NCBI GenBank assembly: GCA_963662175.1
Contig: OY759217.1
Location: 16,246,562 to 16,310,561, forward strand
Length of the DNA: 64,000 nt
DNA from: Aradus depressus
Taxonomy: Eukaryota > Arthropoda > Insecta > Hemiptera > Aradidae
Reading direction: 5' to 3'
Shown: positions 12,210-25,300 of the stretch, piece after piece
Position numbering within the stretch: position 1 is the stretch's first letter
Layout of the letters: each line of letters opens with the position of its first letter
Translations under genes and position numbers: made by a program
Notes under the pieces: model-generated
Database searches by the model: none
The model's input: the letters and a program-made list of their open reading frames with translations, nothing else
What the model was told of the DNA's origin: nothing

Positions 12210-12438
12210 CAGTACCAAATTACTTCTAAGTAGAGAAACGCGGACATGTTGTAGAAAAAATTATACATATATAAATAAGACCATACAGTACCAAATTACT
12301 TCTAAGTAGAGAAACGCGGTCATGTTGTAGAAAAAATTATACATATATAAATAAGACCATACAGTACCAAATTACTTCTAAGTAGATAAACGCGGTCATG
12401 CTGTAGAAAAAAATTAAACATATATAAATAAGACCATA
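12210..12438. repeat. 76-bp tandem repeat, three copies
   Basis: Units begin at 12210, 12286 and 12362 with CAGTACCAAATTACTTCTAA and end in AATAAGACCATA. Units differ by only a few bases, and the third has one extra A. Intergenic. Confidence 0.9.
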
Positions 12439-15262
12439 CAAATATATAAATAGTTGGACGCCAATGGGTTCATGGACAAACTGATAGACAACAATTTTTT
12501 TTAGAGCTACGATTTTATATAGATGGCAGCATAGGTTTGAGCGTACAACATATATTTCATTTAACCAAGACAGAAACTGTTATTTCACGTTTTCTCAGTT
12601 AGTATTGATCCCATCTATGTATGGGAATCTGTATGAAAGAAATTTTCATGTTAAACATTTTGTTTGTTGATCAAAAAAAATTCAACCAAAGTTCATATTG
12701 TGAATCTGCTTATCCAGAAATAAAAAAATCACTTTTACGTAGCTGGAAATACCGCAGATTACCAGGGGCTCCGATTAATTCACCTCAGCTTCGAGTGATA
12801 TGATGACTATTGATTTTACTTGTCCTAAAGTGTAGATAGATTATGTGAAAACTAGCCTAATATAGATAATGTGAAAAGTAGCCAATAGATAGATGAGGTT
12901 AGTTGTGGAAGAGAGATGTCATTATTGGGTTAGCCTCCTGTCTACACAAGGTAAAGTGTTCCTTCTGCCTCCTTGTGACTATCGACTAAATTGTTGGTTC
13001 GATTGTTTCCATGGACACTCCATCGACATATCCTTACCTCAGCTAGAAATATGGTGCATCTTGACATTAACATTGTTCAACTCATTGGCTTTCTCAAATT
13101 AAAGCATATTTGAAGACAAATGTAAATGTGTTATTCCAGTTTGCGACTAATTTCTAATATAGTTATATTCTTTCTTCCCACCCCCACCCCATTTTATTAA
13201 AAACGTATTTTTTCTAGAAAGACTTTCAGGTTGCAAGAAATAGAAGACCACAACACAGGTTGATTAGCATGAATTATTATTGTTAATTAAGACTGCATTT
13301 GCATCAAAAGAATTGCAGTTTAAAATAAAGTGGGAGGAAAATTTTCTAATGCCTAATTAAAAATTAGTAAGCTGCAAAAAGCTAATAATAATGAGACCAG
13401 AAGATTTTTCTAATGAAATAAATATTACAAGTTTTATTACTAGTTGATAAGAAAAAGTTACACCCTGAATAACGTTTTTAGATTCTTCTCAATTACTAGA
13501 TCTCTTGTAACATTTGGAAGAAGCCGCTTACACCTTTTTGACGGACATCCCGTTGATATCGTGTCTTTCCAGCCAAAAGAGCGTAGTCACAATTTTTGAA
13601 ATTTTACAGCAGAAGAAAATATGAAAAATATAAAATAATATTATACTTATTTGGTAGGTTATGCCCTCAGACGTTTACAACTGATATATTTTCCGGTTCA
13701 TCTAAAGAAATACTACTGTTATAATCGATTTTATCGTACGATGCGGATAGGCGAGATCTTTCGGGAAAATTTAATAGGAAAAGTCTATTATTATGACACC
13801 CATGTCCTTTTAGCTGGAAAGCCATGAACTTTTTCTTTCATTTTTGGATTCAGGAAGTCTTGCTGGTCAAGTCTCACTCAGTGTTGCAGGCAGTTATTGA
13901 ATAATGTTCTTTTCATGTTGTACGGTTCTATAGCTAAGGAAGCTGTACTTATTTATGAAACTGTATTTTCAGTTTTTATTTTAAGACAACCACAGTTTAT
14001 TTATTAAGAAAGTGATCACGATCGAACAATTTCTTTTCATTTATTTCCTGCGGAAGATGGAAAAAATAATAAATAAATCATTTTAAATTATTATAAAACA
14101 TAAAATAAAGATGAACATTATATTGAGGTGTTCATTTCCAAAACGAGCTACTGCGGAACATTTTTTCTGGAGTGTTCCTCATACATGTTCCAAATATTTT
14201 ACAGATAATATAAAAATTTCTGCTGGTTGGCATTTCTGTTATACTATGTATTCTGATCCCAATAGGATGTATCAATTTAAAATGGCTTATCAATTATTTT
14301 TACTCTTTCCACATCCAAAAAACGATTGGGGGGGACTAATTTTTTTAGAAAAAAAAATTGTAATATTCAATCCGAGACAGTTTAATCAATAAATCAAATG
14401 ACAAACGCATTTTCTATCAGGGAACGTTGAGTTAATTCTCTTTAATTTGCACCTGTAAGAGTGAAAAAATATGAAAAATCACATAAAATTACTATATTTT
14501 ATTTTTCGAATTGTTATTTTCACAAGATTTATTAGAATTTGATTAAAAGGAAAATTGTTTTCAATATTACAGGATAATAATAATTTCAACGCAATTACTA
14601 ACAATCAATAATTCGAATCCAAGCGTTAAGTATTATATATTTATATCTTACTATGTAACTTACCTCATGGTCGATGCATATTAGCCATGGTTGAATAACT
14701 TACTTTTGAATTTTTATTGTTTCGTAAGATTCAACCATTATATTGTATAAAATATCATTTTCTTGAAAATTTATATTAAATTTTGTAACGAATTAGAGAT
14801 AACAGCTAGAAAACACGCGACTGAAGCGCTCCTATTGCCAATAATCTCATTTGCCAATATATTTTTACAATTTTTTCTATCTTATACAATTTATTGTAGA
14901 CTGCACTATGTCACAGGGGTGTATTTACATATATGCCTCCATTTTCAAAATTATACGTAGGTAGACTTAGACGTTTAATTTCTGTAAATAATTATGTACT
15001 CTTGATGAGAAATGATAGCGATTTCTAATGGCAGTACTGACAACTCTTACAGTCTTAGAAATTAATATTAGAAAATGGGGAACTATTTGTCAGCAGGTTC
15101 TCCATTTGTCCCCTAATGAAGTCACACATATTTCCCCCTAGGCAAATCATTGGCAATATCTTGGCCATCGACAGACTGAGCATTCCTCATGTATACTGTA
15201 GGTTCGGTGAAAAATAAGTTATTTATGCACTGTAGATAGAACTTAATTACTACATAAAAATA
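12439..15262. other. A+T-rich noncoding stretch
   Basis: No recognisable gene or repeat. A 93-codon open frame at 14111-14392 (+) has unremarkable composition and no known family; splice sites around it are not evident. Confidence 0.4.
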
Positions 15263-15335
15263 AAGAATCGAGAAAAAAGGGCTGGAGTTGAGAAGGTTTG
15301 AGCCCTACGACGAGGAAGAGGAGAACCCAGACTAA
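15263..15335 (+). CDS. Possible short terminal exon ending in an acidic tail
   Basis: After a possible AG acceptor (ATAAAG) one frame reads KKGLELRRFEPYDEEEENPD and stops at TAA 15333-15335. The charged, non-repetitive composition is unlike the surrounding noncoding DNA and is followed by about 280 bases of GC-richer sequence that could be 3' UTR. No partner exon was found, and the polypyrimidine tract is weak. It may be chance. Confidence 0.2.
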
Positions 15336-15820
15336 GTGGACGGTACTTCAACCACCTCTGGTTTATATGTAAATTGCGAGTTGTCTTTCAAACACCCATC
15401 GTCCTCCCTCAGAGTTGTGTTTGAAAAGCACTTCACAAAGAAAGCACTCCCCTTTAGCCTTTGTTCTGTGGGAGTGTGGAGTCAGCATCAAAGGCTGCTG
15501 TCACCTCATTTCAAAGCCGGCACGACTCTATGAGGCACAATCAGGGGCCTCATTGCAAGCTGTGTGTCCCCGCCTAATTGAAATACCACCACTGTCTGCC
15601 TTTTCTTATAAGGGAACTTGAATTCTACTGAACGGATTTTCATTAAAAAAATTATAAACAGCGCTTTCAAATAAATCGTTTGAAGAAATAAATTTTAGTT
15701 TTGCCGGCTCACATGGCACTTAGAAACTCTGTCACTTAACGATGGTGTTGAAACCTCTGGAAAGATTAATTTCTCAGGAGGGCAGAAAAACTGTTACGAC
15801 ATGAAAGGGTCTTTCTATGG

Positions 15821-15965
15821 CAGGCTTTAAGTACGAGGTCATATTGCCTACTTCCAGAGCGCTCTTTCGTCGACTAGTGCACATGAGTCCAATTCTATTG
15901 TAAGAGTCTTAAATTATACGGCCGGGTTTTGAAGCCGCGATCCCGAGCTCGATTTGCAAGGACAC
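15821..15965 (-). repeat. tRNA-derived SINE, degenerate fragment
   Basis: On the minus strand it shows a damaged B-box region and, further on, the 3' module (CCAGAGCGCTCTTTCGTCG seen on the plus strand). The linker and the conserved central block between them are deleted. Confidence 0.6.
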
Positions 15966-16073
15966 TATGGTGATGATTTATTTGCTGAGTAAAGTCCAAA
16001 ATAATGTAAATTTCTATTCAAATAAGTTTTATGCAAGGCATTGCTTAAAATGTTTATAATTCACATTGTAAAT

Positions 16074-16240
16074 GAGCGCACCGGTAGCTCAGAGGTAGCA
16101 TGCTTACCTAACATGTTCAAGACCGCGGGTTCGAAACTCGGCCTAAGCCCTTTTTTTTTTATCTGAGAGATAAAAAAAAATCCTAATCACGCCGTCCTTG
16201 GGATGGGACATTAAGCGATGGTCCTGAGCCTGTGTGATAC
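16074..16240 (+). repeat. tRNA-derived SINE, 5' part
   Basis: Has an intact A box and B box (GGGTTCGAAACTC), then a linker hairpin made almost only of T and A (TTTTTTTTTATCT with AGATAAAAAAAAA), then the block GGGACATTAAGCGATGGTCC. It is truncated before the 3' module. Confidence 0.8.
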
Positions 16241-19200
16241 TTTTATATTGGTACTTGAGTAAATCAACGCAATGTGAAGCTAGATTCACTACTTGATATC
16301 GACTAATACGCTTCTTCAGTTATACATCCGAATGATTCAAACAAATGCAATTTTCCAAATATCGCATAACCTCTAAGAAAGGTCACATTCAAGAACAGTA
16401 AAAAAAGAAGTCAGGACGGTAAACTGTTAATTTATATCTCTTGGGTCGCAATGAGAGACCAGGTAGCCGTGTGCAAGATACACACTTACTCAACCATTAA
16501 TTATTTTTAAATAATATCTGTTATTCTTCTCAATTCCCATCTCTCAACTACTGGGGTTTGGGTTAGATTTTTAACTTAAGAAGATACCTGCCAACATGAA
16601 CTCAATTCAAAATCCGTATTCTCCACTGGAAAAACTTAGAATCTCATGAGAGGACTTGATTCATCAACTTTGCACAAAATTTCAGTTAAATAGCTTCACT
16701 AGTTTCCAGGATGTTGCCGGGAAACATATAGATGGATGCTTGTCGCCAAACATTTGTTGTAAGTGCTTTATATTTAGTCTTTAAACAAAAAGAAGTCTTT
16801 ATCTCTCATCGTATTTTTATTGTCTAATTTCTTTGCTGAAGATGCCTAACAGGAGGTATGTGTGAGCTCATATTTTAGTTGGGGTTTTATTGGGACCGAG
16901 ATAAAGTGCCGTTGAACCTTGACTGTGGAATTTAATTTTGTCCGAGGTCCCTTCCATAGCTTCATTCTCCGGAGCACAAAGAGGTCTTCCTCCACTTTCC
17001 TCAATGCAAATTATATATGTGTCTCTACCTTTAAGACCTTACTAATTTTGATCCTTTATTAGTTTTCAGCTAACAGTTTGAATAAATTGTGTGGAAACTT
17101 ATAATGGGAATAGGATCTTAGGCCGTTATGCTATCAGGGGCCAACAAACGTTTTGAATTTCTGGGCCGCATTTAGGGATATCATATCGAGAAAAAAATAT
17201 TGACATTATCAATCTAGCACCAAATATCGGTAGGATGTATTGTACAGGTATGTGTATCGGAAAAGAAAACTGCATTACAAATATTCTAGAATCTATCGGA
17301 ACATTGTTAAAAGCAATAAACAAAAACATTCGATACTTTCTTAGGCGAATTTTATGTTCCTCTTTGGCTTCCACACCGGTAGTTGGGAATCATTCTGGTA
17401 AAAAAATGCCTCATGAATTTGTTTCACAAATATTGGTAAGCGCATTACCTCAAAGATATAGAACGCTAAAAACACATACTGCAACATGCCAATTGTGCTA
17501 TGTCCCCCTTCCTAGAGCTCTGCTGATATGTTTGTGGTCCACTGGCTTCCCACCGCTTTTCTAGGAATTCTTTCTTGTTTAATTCCTAAGTGAACCAACC
17601 AAGCTTCTGGAAATTTTGACGAACAGGAGTAAAAGGACGATAAAAGGAGTAGTGCAAACAGACAACAGAAACGTGATAATTAAGGCCTCCAATCCTATAT
17701 AATATTGTTTGGGAATTGATGGAATAATGAAATCGGTTTTATCGTAATTTAATGTGACAAATTTTTCCAAATCTCTATCCATTTTCTCATTCCGCCCATA
17801 AAAGATCTTTCAGGTTTTACTTTCGATCCATTAACGCACAACACATGTTCTTAAATCGAATAGAAAATTTCACAATTGGGAAAATCATTTCACAATATAA
17901 AAACAATGTTTAGAATGAAATTTACTGTTTTTTCCATGTTTTAAAAATTGTTTGGATACTAAGAAACTAACGCAAAAACAAGATGGCAACACTGTCGTCA
18001 GTTGACTTTGTTACTTCAAAGTTTGTCTAATTCGAAACCATATATTATAAGGCAGTTTTATTATAAAATTAAATATTTACACTTGAAATTGAATATTTAA
18101 TTATTCTTTCTTTCTTTATTATTAATGCTTAACTTAATAAGATTTTTTAAAATCGTCCTTCTTTAAATTATAATATTATAAAATATAGGTATTCATTAGT
18201 TATTTTCTCTTACTATGTACATTTTGCATTTATCTGCTCCTTTCTTATGTATTACTTCTATTTTCTGTTTTAGCAAATACTTAAAATCTTTCTGTTACTA
18301 TATTTCACTAGCTATTAAATTTATATTTATAACTTATTCCATGTCTACGTTCTCCGCTGTAAGATATTCGTTTTAAAATCAATAAAGTTTCATTTCATAC
18401 CCACTATCCTCTAAACATTGTTTCCAACTAGATTGTAAGTAAATATCAAATTTTACGTTGGTTTCTTGTGAATAACAAAATATTGGTTAAAGAAATGTTA
18501 AAATAAGACTAATAAAGTCCAGACCCCTTTTCTGAGATGGAGGAACTGTATTTATTTAGAAACATATCGATAAAACAATTGATTATATATACTGAAGCTT
18601 TCAATTACGAATGTACTATTTTAAATCATGAAATGCACACATTTTTTTGTTATATTCGTGAGGTCAATTCCAGAAGCATTTCAGATTACAATTAGAGCCA
18701 ATAAAAACGCTATTAGAGAGGCCTCTATCTTTTTTAATCTTTTTGGAAATTTTGGACTATGGTACCGGAAGCGTCACATTTGAGAGTACTTCAAAATATT
18801 TTTTCAAGAAACATCACCTTCGAAGCATAAAGCTTTTCTGATAAATACAAGGAGTTCGTGTATTGTATGGGTGGTAAATGCTATAAATGCTTCCACTTGT
18901 CGGACCATTTGGAAGCAAATTACAAGATCAATAGCCTCGATAAAGACTGTACCAACATTCCTTTCAAGGGCTCACTGTTTGCGTGACACTATGACTAAGG
19001 TCAGTTGTTCAATGATTTTAAAAGGTCTTTCTCAACTCTAAATTGTTTTATATGATTTTTTAAAACTTTATGTTGTCCTATCAAATTACCTTTCGACTCA
19101 CTCTTGAATATTTTAAGGAATTCGTATAATGATTAAATAAATCTCTGAATTCTCATATTTACAATAGAAAATGACTAAATCTAAAAAAGGTAGAAGTAGA

Positions 19201-20804
19201 AAGGATCAGGTGTTCAGCCCTGATTGATGAGGCAGTGGTCCATTTTTCAAAAGTGGATGGTTTTCTTTCGAGAGAAGATGGAAAGCATGCATAGCTCCTT
19301 GGATGTCAGAAAAAGGCTTGCGAAAAGACATATATATAGTCAATATTGTATTTATCTTCACTTTCTATTTGAGACCGGTTTGCAGCTCATATCAATTTCA
19401 CTAACCTCACTAAGTTAAAATTGTTTCCATACAGTTTTCTAATTACACTTAATAAAATTCCTATATGCTATTTTTTTGGTATCAGTAAAGCTTGAGGCAG
19501 CATTTACTATTTTTTTTATATAAATCTTATATTTATTCAGTTTGTTGACGTCAAAGCCGATCGCTTTTTCAGTACCTAACTTATAATAGGAATAGAAAGC
19601 AGTAACTTGGTGTATATGCCTCATTCCGGGGACAATGCATTATATAAAAATTTCATTAAATTAGTCGAGCGGTTCATCGTCTCAGTTGTATGTCATTTTT
19701 TCAGATGTTTGTTTGATTTATGCGAAAACGGCAACCCGTTTTTTTTCCTTTCGTTTTCCAACGTTCTATGGGAATAAACGGGTTTTACAAAAACTGTTCC
19801 TAATAAATTTTCTTATAACAATTTTTTTTTCAAAATCCGGCCTTATAAAAAATTGATGATCTTGTCTATAACCTGTCTACTACTGTCTCTGCAAAGTATA
19901 TTATGTTGTAGTTCATTTTTTTAGTAGGTATCTATTATTCATATTCCCTACCAACGACGATCACCTGCTGAAAGAGAACGTTTATTTTCAACTTTTCAAT
20001 GTACTATAATTGAAATGTAAGGTACCTCTATGTTTGTTAATAAACAAACCTTTTATTTTATTTTTTTCCAAATATCCACACTCTACAATGGAGAAACACA
20101 AGGGGTCTCAGTATGAGAAAATTATTGTTTTGTCTTTAAACAAATAAGTTAACTTACCTTTTGCCTCTATTTCTGGATGTTTCTTTGATAAGCAGTGTTC
20201 CTGAAGAGAGTTTTACAGCTAACGTTGCCGGTCTGACTCGGATTCATAGTTTTCTATTCGGGATTGGTCTTTCATTTCTTCAATTTCGAATCTAAAGTCC
20301 TGACATTTTTGGAACCACCGTTCTAACTGTTCATATATATTTTGTCCCCTCCTAATCTTGTGATACACCTATGATGTATATTCTATGGTTCTATGACTGA
20401 ATTTCAGCTTATTAAAGAAACCTTTTGAGATTTGGAAGATTTTCAATAATATAATTCTTAAAATTGTTCAACTTTAAGAAGTGCCTTCTTCAATGAGATG
20501 GTATGATGAGATGTAGCAGGAAAAAGATAGGTGACATGAATTATAGACTCATGAGCATTCCAAGTAATATAACATGAACAAAATTCTATACTACGTAAGT
20601 TTCAACCTTATATCCAAACTGTTTTTTTTTTTTTTTTCTAAAAAATATATTTCAAAAATAGAAGGATAGTTCCATAGTATGCGGTAGCTATTATAAGAAA
20701 TATATTTTAATGTAAAACCGTAGATTACAACGAGCGTTTTAAAAATAACAAACGTACCTAAGATTACGAAAAATAGTTTTGATAAATATTTACAATATCC
20801 CAAA
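16241..20804. other. Long A+T-rich noncoding stretch
   Basis: No supported gene. A CAGGGGCCAACAAACG sequence at 17135 followed by GGGCCGCA resembles the end of a hAT/Charlie-type transposon, but no matching far end was found. A short open frame from the ATG at 19171 (MTKSKKGRSRKDQVFSPD then stop) and a family-B repeat in reverse near 19.7 kb are also present. Confidence 0.45.
19670..19760 (-). repeat. Dispersed repeat family B, reverse copy (fragment)
   Basis: Plus-strand TTTTTCAGATGTTTGTTTGA then TTTATGCGAAAACGG matches the reverse complement of the family-B middle section. Diverged and short. Confidence 0.35.
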
Positions 20805-21015
20805 AGGCGCCGGTAGCTCAGAGGTAGAGTGCTTGCCCACTGAGCTCAAGATCGCGGGTTTGAAACCTGGCCGAGACTCTGAGAGGTGAAAAAAACCTTG
20901 AGCACGCTCTTCTTTGGATGAGACGTTAAGCGATGGTCCCGAGCCTGTACCATAGCAGCTACTGGTTAAAGACCCCTACCCTAGGTAACTAAACCTTTTC
21001 GGTAGGCAAAATTAA
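20805..21015 (+). repeat. tRNA-derived SINE, 3'-truncated copy
   Basis: A box TAGCTCAGAGG and B box GGGTTTGAAACC are present. The linker is shortened. The copy runs through GGGTTAAAGACCCC-like sequence and stops before the 3' hairpin module. Confidence 0.8.
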
Positions 21016-22307
21016 GAATAAATATTTAATATTTTTGTTAACATTTTTAACATTTATTCGTTGATGAGTCACATTTTAAAAGCGATTAAGATCTCGCCAT
21101 GTTTTGTTTTTAATTAACTAAATGTGTTTTTTATTCGGTAATTGTTTTTTATCTCAAGTATAAATAATGCATCATAATGGATTAAGACACGAACCATTTT
21201 GTTGATTATATCAGAATTTACATGAACTATCCATAAGGTTAATCACATTTTTTCAAGAGTACCAAGTACCTATTCTACTTGTTCTGCTTAAATAAGCTTT
21301 TAGTATTTCGTAATTGATAAATCACATTGAAAAACCTTGGTGTTGATAGGACTTCTAAAATATTTCACATGGCGATGAACTAGATGAAGATGAAATCCAG
21401 CTGAGTAAGAACTACAACCTTTATTTCACATTTTTGCACAAACGAGGTAATAAATCTCTTGGGATATTGGTTTCGACAAAAAAATTAAGAATACAGTTAG
21501 AAATTGATTTTATTAATGGTTTCTTTTTCTTGTAGGAGTGCCTCCTTTGATGAAAATAACATTTTCATTGCAAAATGACATTTTGAAGCCTTTTTTTTTT
21601 TTCAAATTCTAAACCGCCTCTTCCAAAATTTACATAATATGAGAATTTGTTTTTCCCCTTTCATCTTCAAATATTTAAAAATTAATTTGTAAATTAAAGA
21701 TTAAAAAAATGACTATAGTAGAATCCTTACTTCTAATGTAAATAATAATTTTTAATTGTTCACAATTTTAAATCCGATATTCTTACTCATATTGTAAGGC
21801 TGAACATTTCTCCCATTTTAAATAATTTCTTGCATTTCTAATGCAAACAAGTTTCATTGTCTGGTGGCGGTTTACGTTTATTGGTAATTCGTTTTTTGGG
21901 GATATTTTTTCAATTTTTGACATGAATTAATGTCTTTTTCACACTTTCTGACGGCCAGAAACTGTGTCAGTTGCTAAAATTTGTCCTAATTAGTAAGTGG
22001 CATTTCAACGGTAGAATTTGGGTTAGTTGTCATGTTCTAGGCAATAGAATAGAATGTCGTATTTATAGAAATGCAATTAAATAATGTTACATTGAAGCAT
22101 ATTTATTTATATTTTATAGATGTTTCACTGTAATACTTTATGTCTTGTATATTTGCTGAATATTGAATAAACTAAGGAGGCACCTATATTATATTACAAT
22201 GCAAGTTGTTAAATTCAATCGATCATTACTTTCTGTTTGAAATCTGTTTATTTCTTAACATTGAAATAATAACAAATATTATAATTGACTTTTTTTTCTG
22301 TTCACAG
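21016..22307. other. A+T-rich stretch immediately upstream of the first recognised NKB exon
   Basis: Probably intronic or 5' DNA of the Na+/K+-ATPase beta gene. The phase-1 coding exon expected upstream (cytoplasmic N-terminus ending in a G-R-T-x-S-S-W-like motif) was not found here. Confidence 0.45.
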
Positions 22308-25300
22308 CCAAAATCCTGCTGTTTTACCTATGTTTCTACGCATGTCTTGCGGGTTTTTTCGCCGCTCTTCTCGCCCTATTCTTCCAGACGTTAGACTACA
22401 AAACACCAAAATGGCAACTCTCAGGCTCCATTATAGGCACAAATCCAGGTCTGTTGAACGTAATATTCTATAATATTTTTATTAGAAATTCATTGAAAGA
22501 ATATGTTTTTTCTTTAAGAAATCGTTTTCTAAAGCTAATTGTTGAGACCTCATGTCTGCAATGTTTTCTTTCTTTTTTTACTTTCTTATATCTTTTGTAT
22601 ATGGAAGTATTATAATCGTACGAAAATCCGAGATCGAGTTTTCAACGGAATTTCACGTTTCAAATTCCCCTGATCACATTTCAAAAATTTTCGCGAGGAT
22701 GTCTTTCTATGAAGTAAAACTAAGATTGTAGCAATAAATTTGAATTTTGAAATGACGATGTCACACGTGCGAACTTAGCTAACTGAAATCAGACGAAAAT
22801 TAAAACTATATAAGCGGTTTATATTTATCACTTAATCAAAAATCTCTTCAAATAAAAGTTATAGAGAAAACTAAAAGACCCATTTTATATGAAATATTAT
22901 TTTTTGCAGTTCGTCCGGTTTGCGAGATAAACTGTCCTAAAACTTGAAACCCATTTTCTTAGACGTTTGCTCGATTTACACGAAAACGTCTTATCGAAAA
23001 ATTTATCTCGATTATTTTAAATTCACAATAAAAAAAACTTTATTTCACCAAGAACAAAACTACATAATGTATTTAATTATCTCAGTTCAGCTTGCTCTGG
23101 ACTTACTTAAAATAATAAGAAGCAAATTGTTATCTATAGTGTAATATAGTTCAGTAAGCCATAATATATCATATCTGCAGAGCACCGGCGTTACAGTAAT
23201 CGGAGTTAAATATTACCATGGCTGGCATACTTTTGCTTTCTTATATCCTTCGTCAAATGATGGTTTTTATTTATTACATTTTAGATAAAGATTTATAAAT
23301 CAATATTAACTTGTGTATGAACTATCCTAGTTATCTTTTGTATAAATGACGATGATTTATGTTATGGTTTAGGACTTGGATTTAGGCCGATGCCCCCCGA
23401 GTCTCATGTTGAGAGCACACTGGTATGGTACAAAATGTCGGAGAGTAATTATGCATCATGGACCACCAAACTGGACGAGTACCTGAAACGTAAGATATAC
23501 TTTATATTACAATCAATCTATTTTTTTATAGAAGTGACACTTTGCAATATAATAGTAACAATGAGAAGACCAGGGGATCGGTGAGTCTTGAAAAAGACTA
23601 GGATATTTCTTCGGTGCTCTGAGGTACAGCTGTATTCTTGGAGGGCCAGGGAGCTGTCTTCTCTCTGCCTTTATCTGATGTGTTTTTTAGTGTGTCTTAA
23701 AAAGGAAGAGAAAAATATTTTGTCTTGAAGAGATAAAGAGAAAGATATGTATTTATTGTAAAGAGGTAAAAAGAGAAGTGTTTTAAAATCTCTTAAATAA
23801 AAAAAATGAAAGAAAAAAAGTGTAGCAAAGAGAAAGAGTCTTAAAGAGAGATGTGTTTTAACGGGTGCGGGGGTTAGAGCGCACGTCTTGCGAAGTCCGA
23901 TGTCCGACCACGCCCTACGTGCCCGAGTCAGTCTCGGAAGCTCGCTTATTAGAAGTCTTTTAGAGCCTAGGGTTTCCTTACTTCCAATGAATTAATTGCA
24001 TTTATAATATTTAAAAAAATTAATTATTGATATATTATTGCTAAAATCATTGCTTCTCCAACTATAGTGGATATCCTTTTTTACTACCTGAAGTACGGTA
24101 TCTAAATAATCCTATTTTATTTTATTTTATTTTGAATGGCCTCATGAACGAAGCATATCAGCCATGACTCCAATTTTAAGAAAAGGTTGTTAAATGAAGG
24201 GGCACTTTATGGAGATGATGAGGGTATCATATGGGATCTGAGAGGAACCGACGGGCCGAGAAGTGGGCAGGAAAATGTAAAACTATATTAAAATATTGTT
24301 ACTATTAATAAATTTGTATAAGACATCAAATATGCGAGGGATTTTAGAATAACTTAAAATTTGTTGCAAACCAATGGGTAAGGGTAAATTATTGGTAAGA
24401 ATAATTTCGAAAAGGGGGTCACGGAAACTGTTGGTGAGAGGGCAAGCGAGGATGACATGATTGGAATCAGCTGTATATTGGGGATCACAGGTACAACTTG
24501 TACAACAAATAATCCTAGGTAACCAAAAATAACTTGACAACCTAGACTATAGTAGAAAGTTAGTTGTCACAAATTTACACAGTTTATTATAATTATTATG
24601 TCATAAAATCCCTATTCTTGTAATAAATATAAGAATAATGAAAAATGATAACTTATTGTAATCGTTTTAAAATCGTTTTAAAATAAAATCGTTTTAAAAT
24701 AAAACATTACTCTTAGGGCTATGTTAAATGCTATACATTCACAACTATATTCTTATAATTACATTCACTTATGGAGTCCTTTGAAACAATTCGAAATGCA
24801 GAGTAACTTTCGCAATCAGAGCAATAAAATGGTACATCAAAAAGTTAACTGGGATATGATAACTGCTAAGAAAACTGAAAGTGAGCAAAGCTAGGCTTTA
24901 TTCTCTGTTCCTGTGAAGAGTCACAGAAATAAAATTGCTGAACAAAACTAAATGTATATGGTTTTAAACAAAATAACGAGGTCCATGTACCTCATCACAT
25001 TTTTATAATTCAATCCAACCAAGATACCCAAAAATTTTAATCTTAACTTTTTGAAACCCCGTTCGGAAAAATCCAGAGCGTTCCGAAGAATCCATTATAC
25101 ACATATATATATTTTTTTGGGCCTATTGTGTGCTCTGTGTATGTTGGTCCCAACAGCCTTATATTTTTAATAAAGTCCAGGATTCTGCTCCAGGTTCCCT
25201 TCATTTCTTGCTTGAAGCAGTAAAAAAAACATCTTGCTTTCTAGAATTTTACACTGACAGAATATCAACTGGAGTCTCATTTTCCTCCCCACATTTCCTG

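Noticed and set aside
14111..14392. 93-codon plus-strand frame
   Set aside because: No family recognised and no splice or promoter support; length is possible by chance in this much sequence.
17135..17560. hAT/Charlie-type MITE
   Set aside because: The left end looks right (CAGGGGCCAACAAACG...GGGCCGCA) but no matching inverted right end or 8-bp duplication was found.
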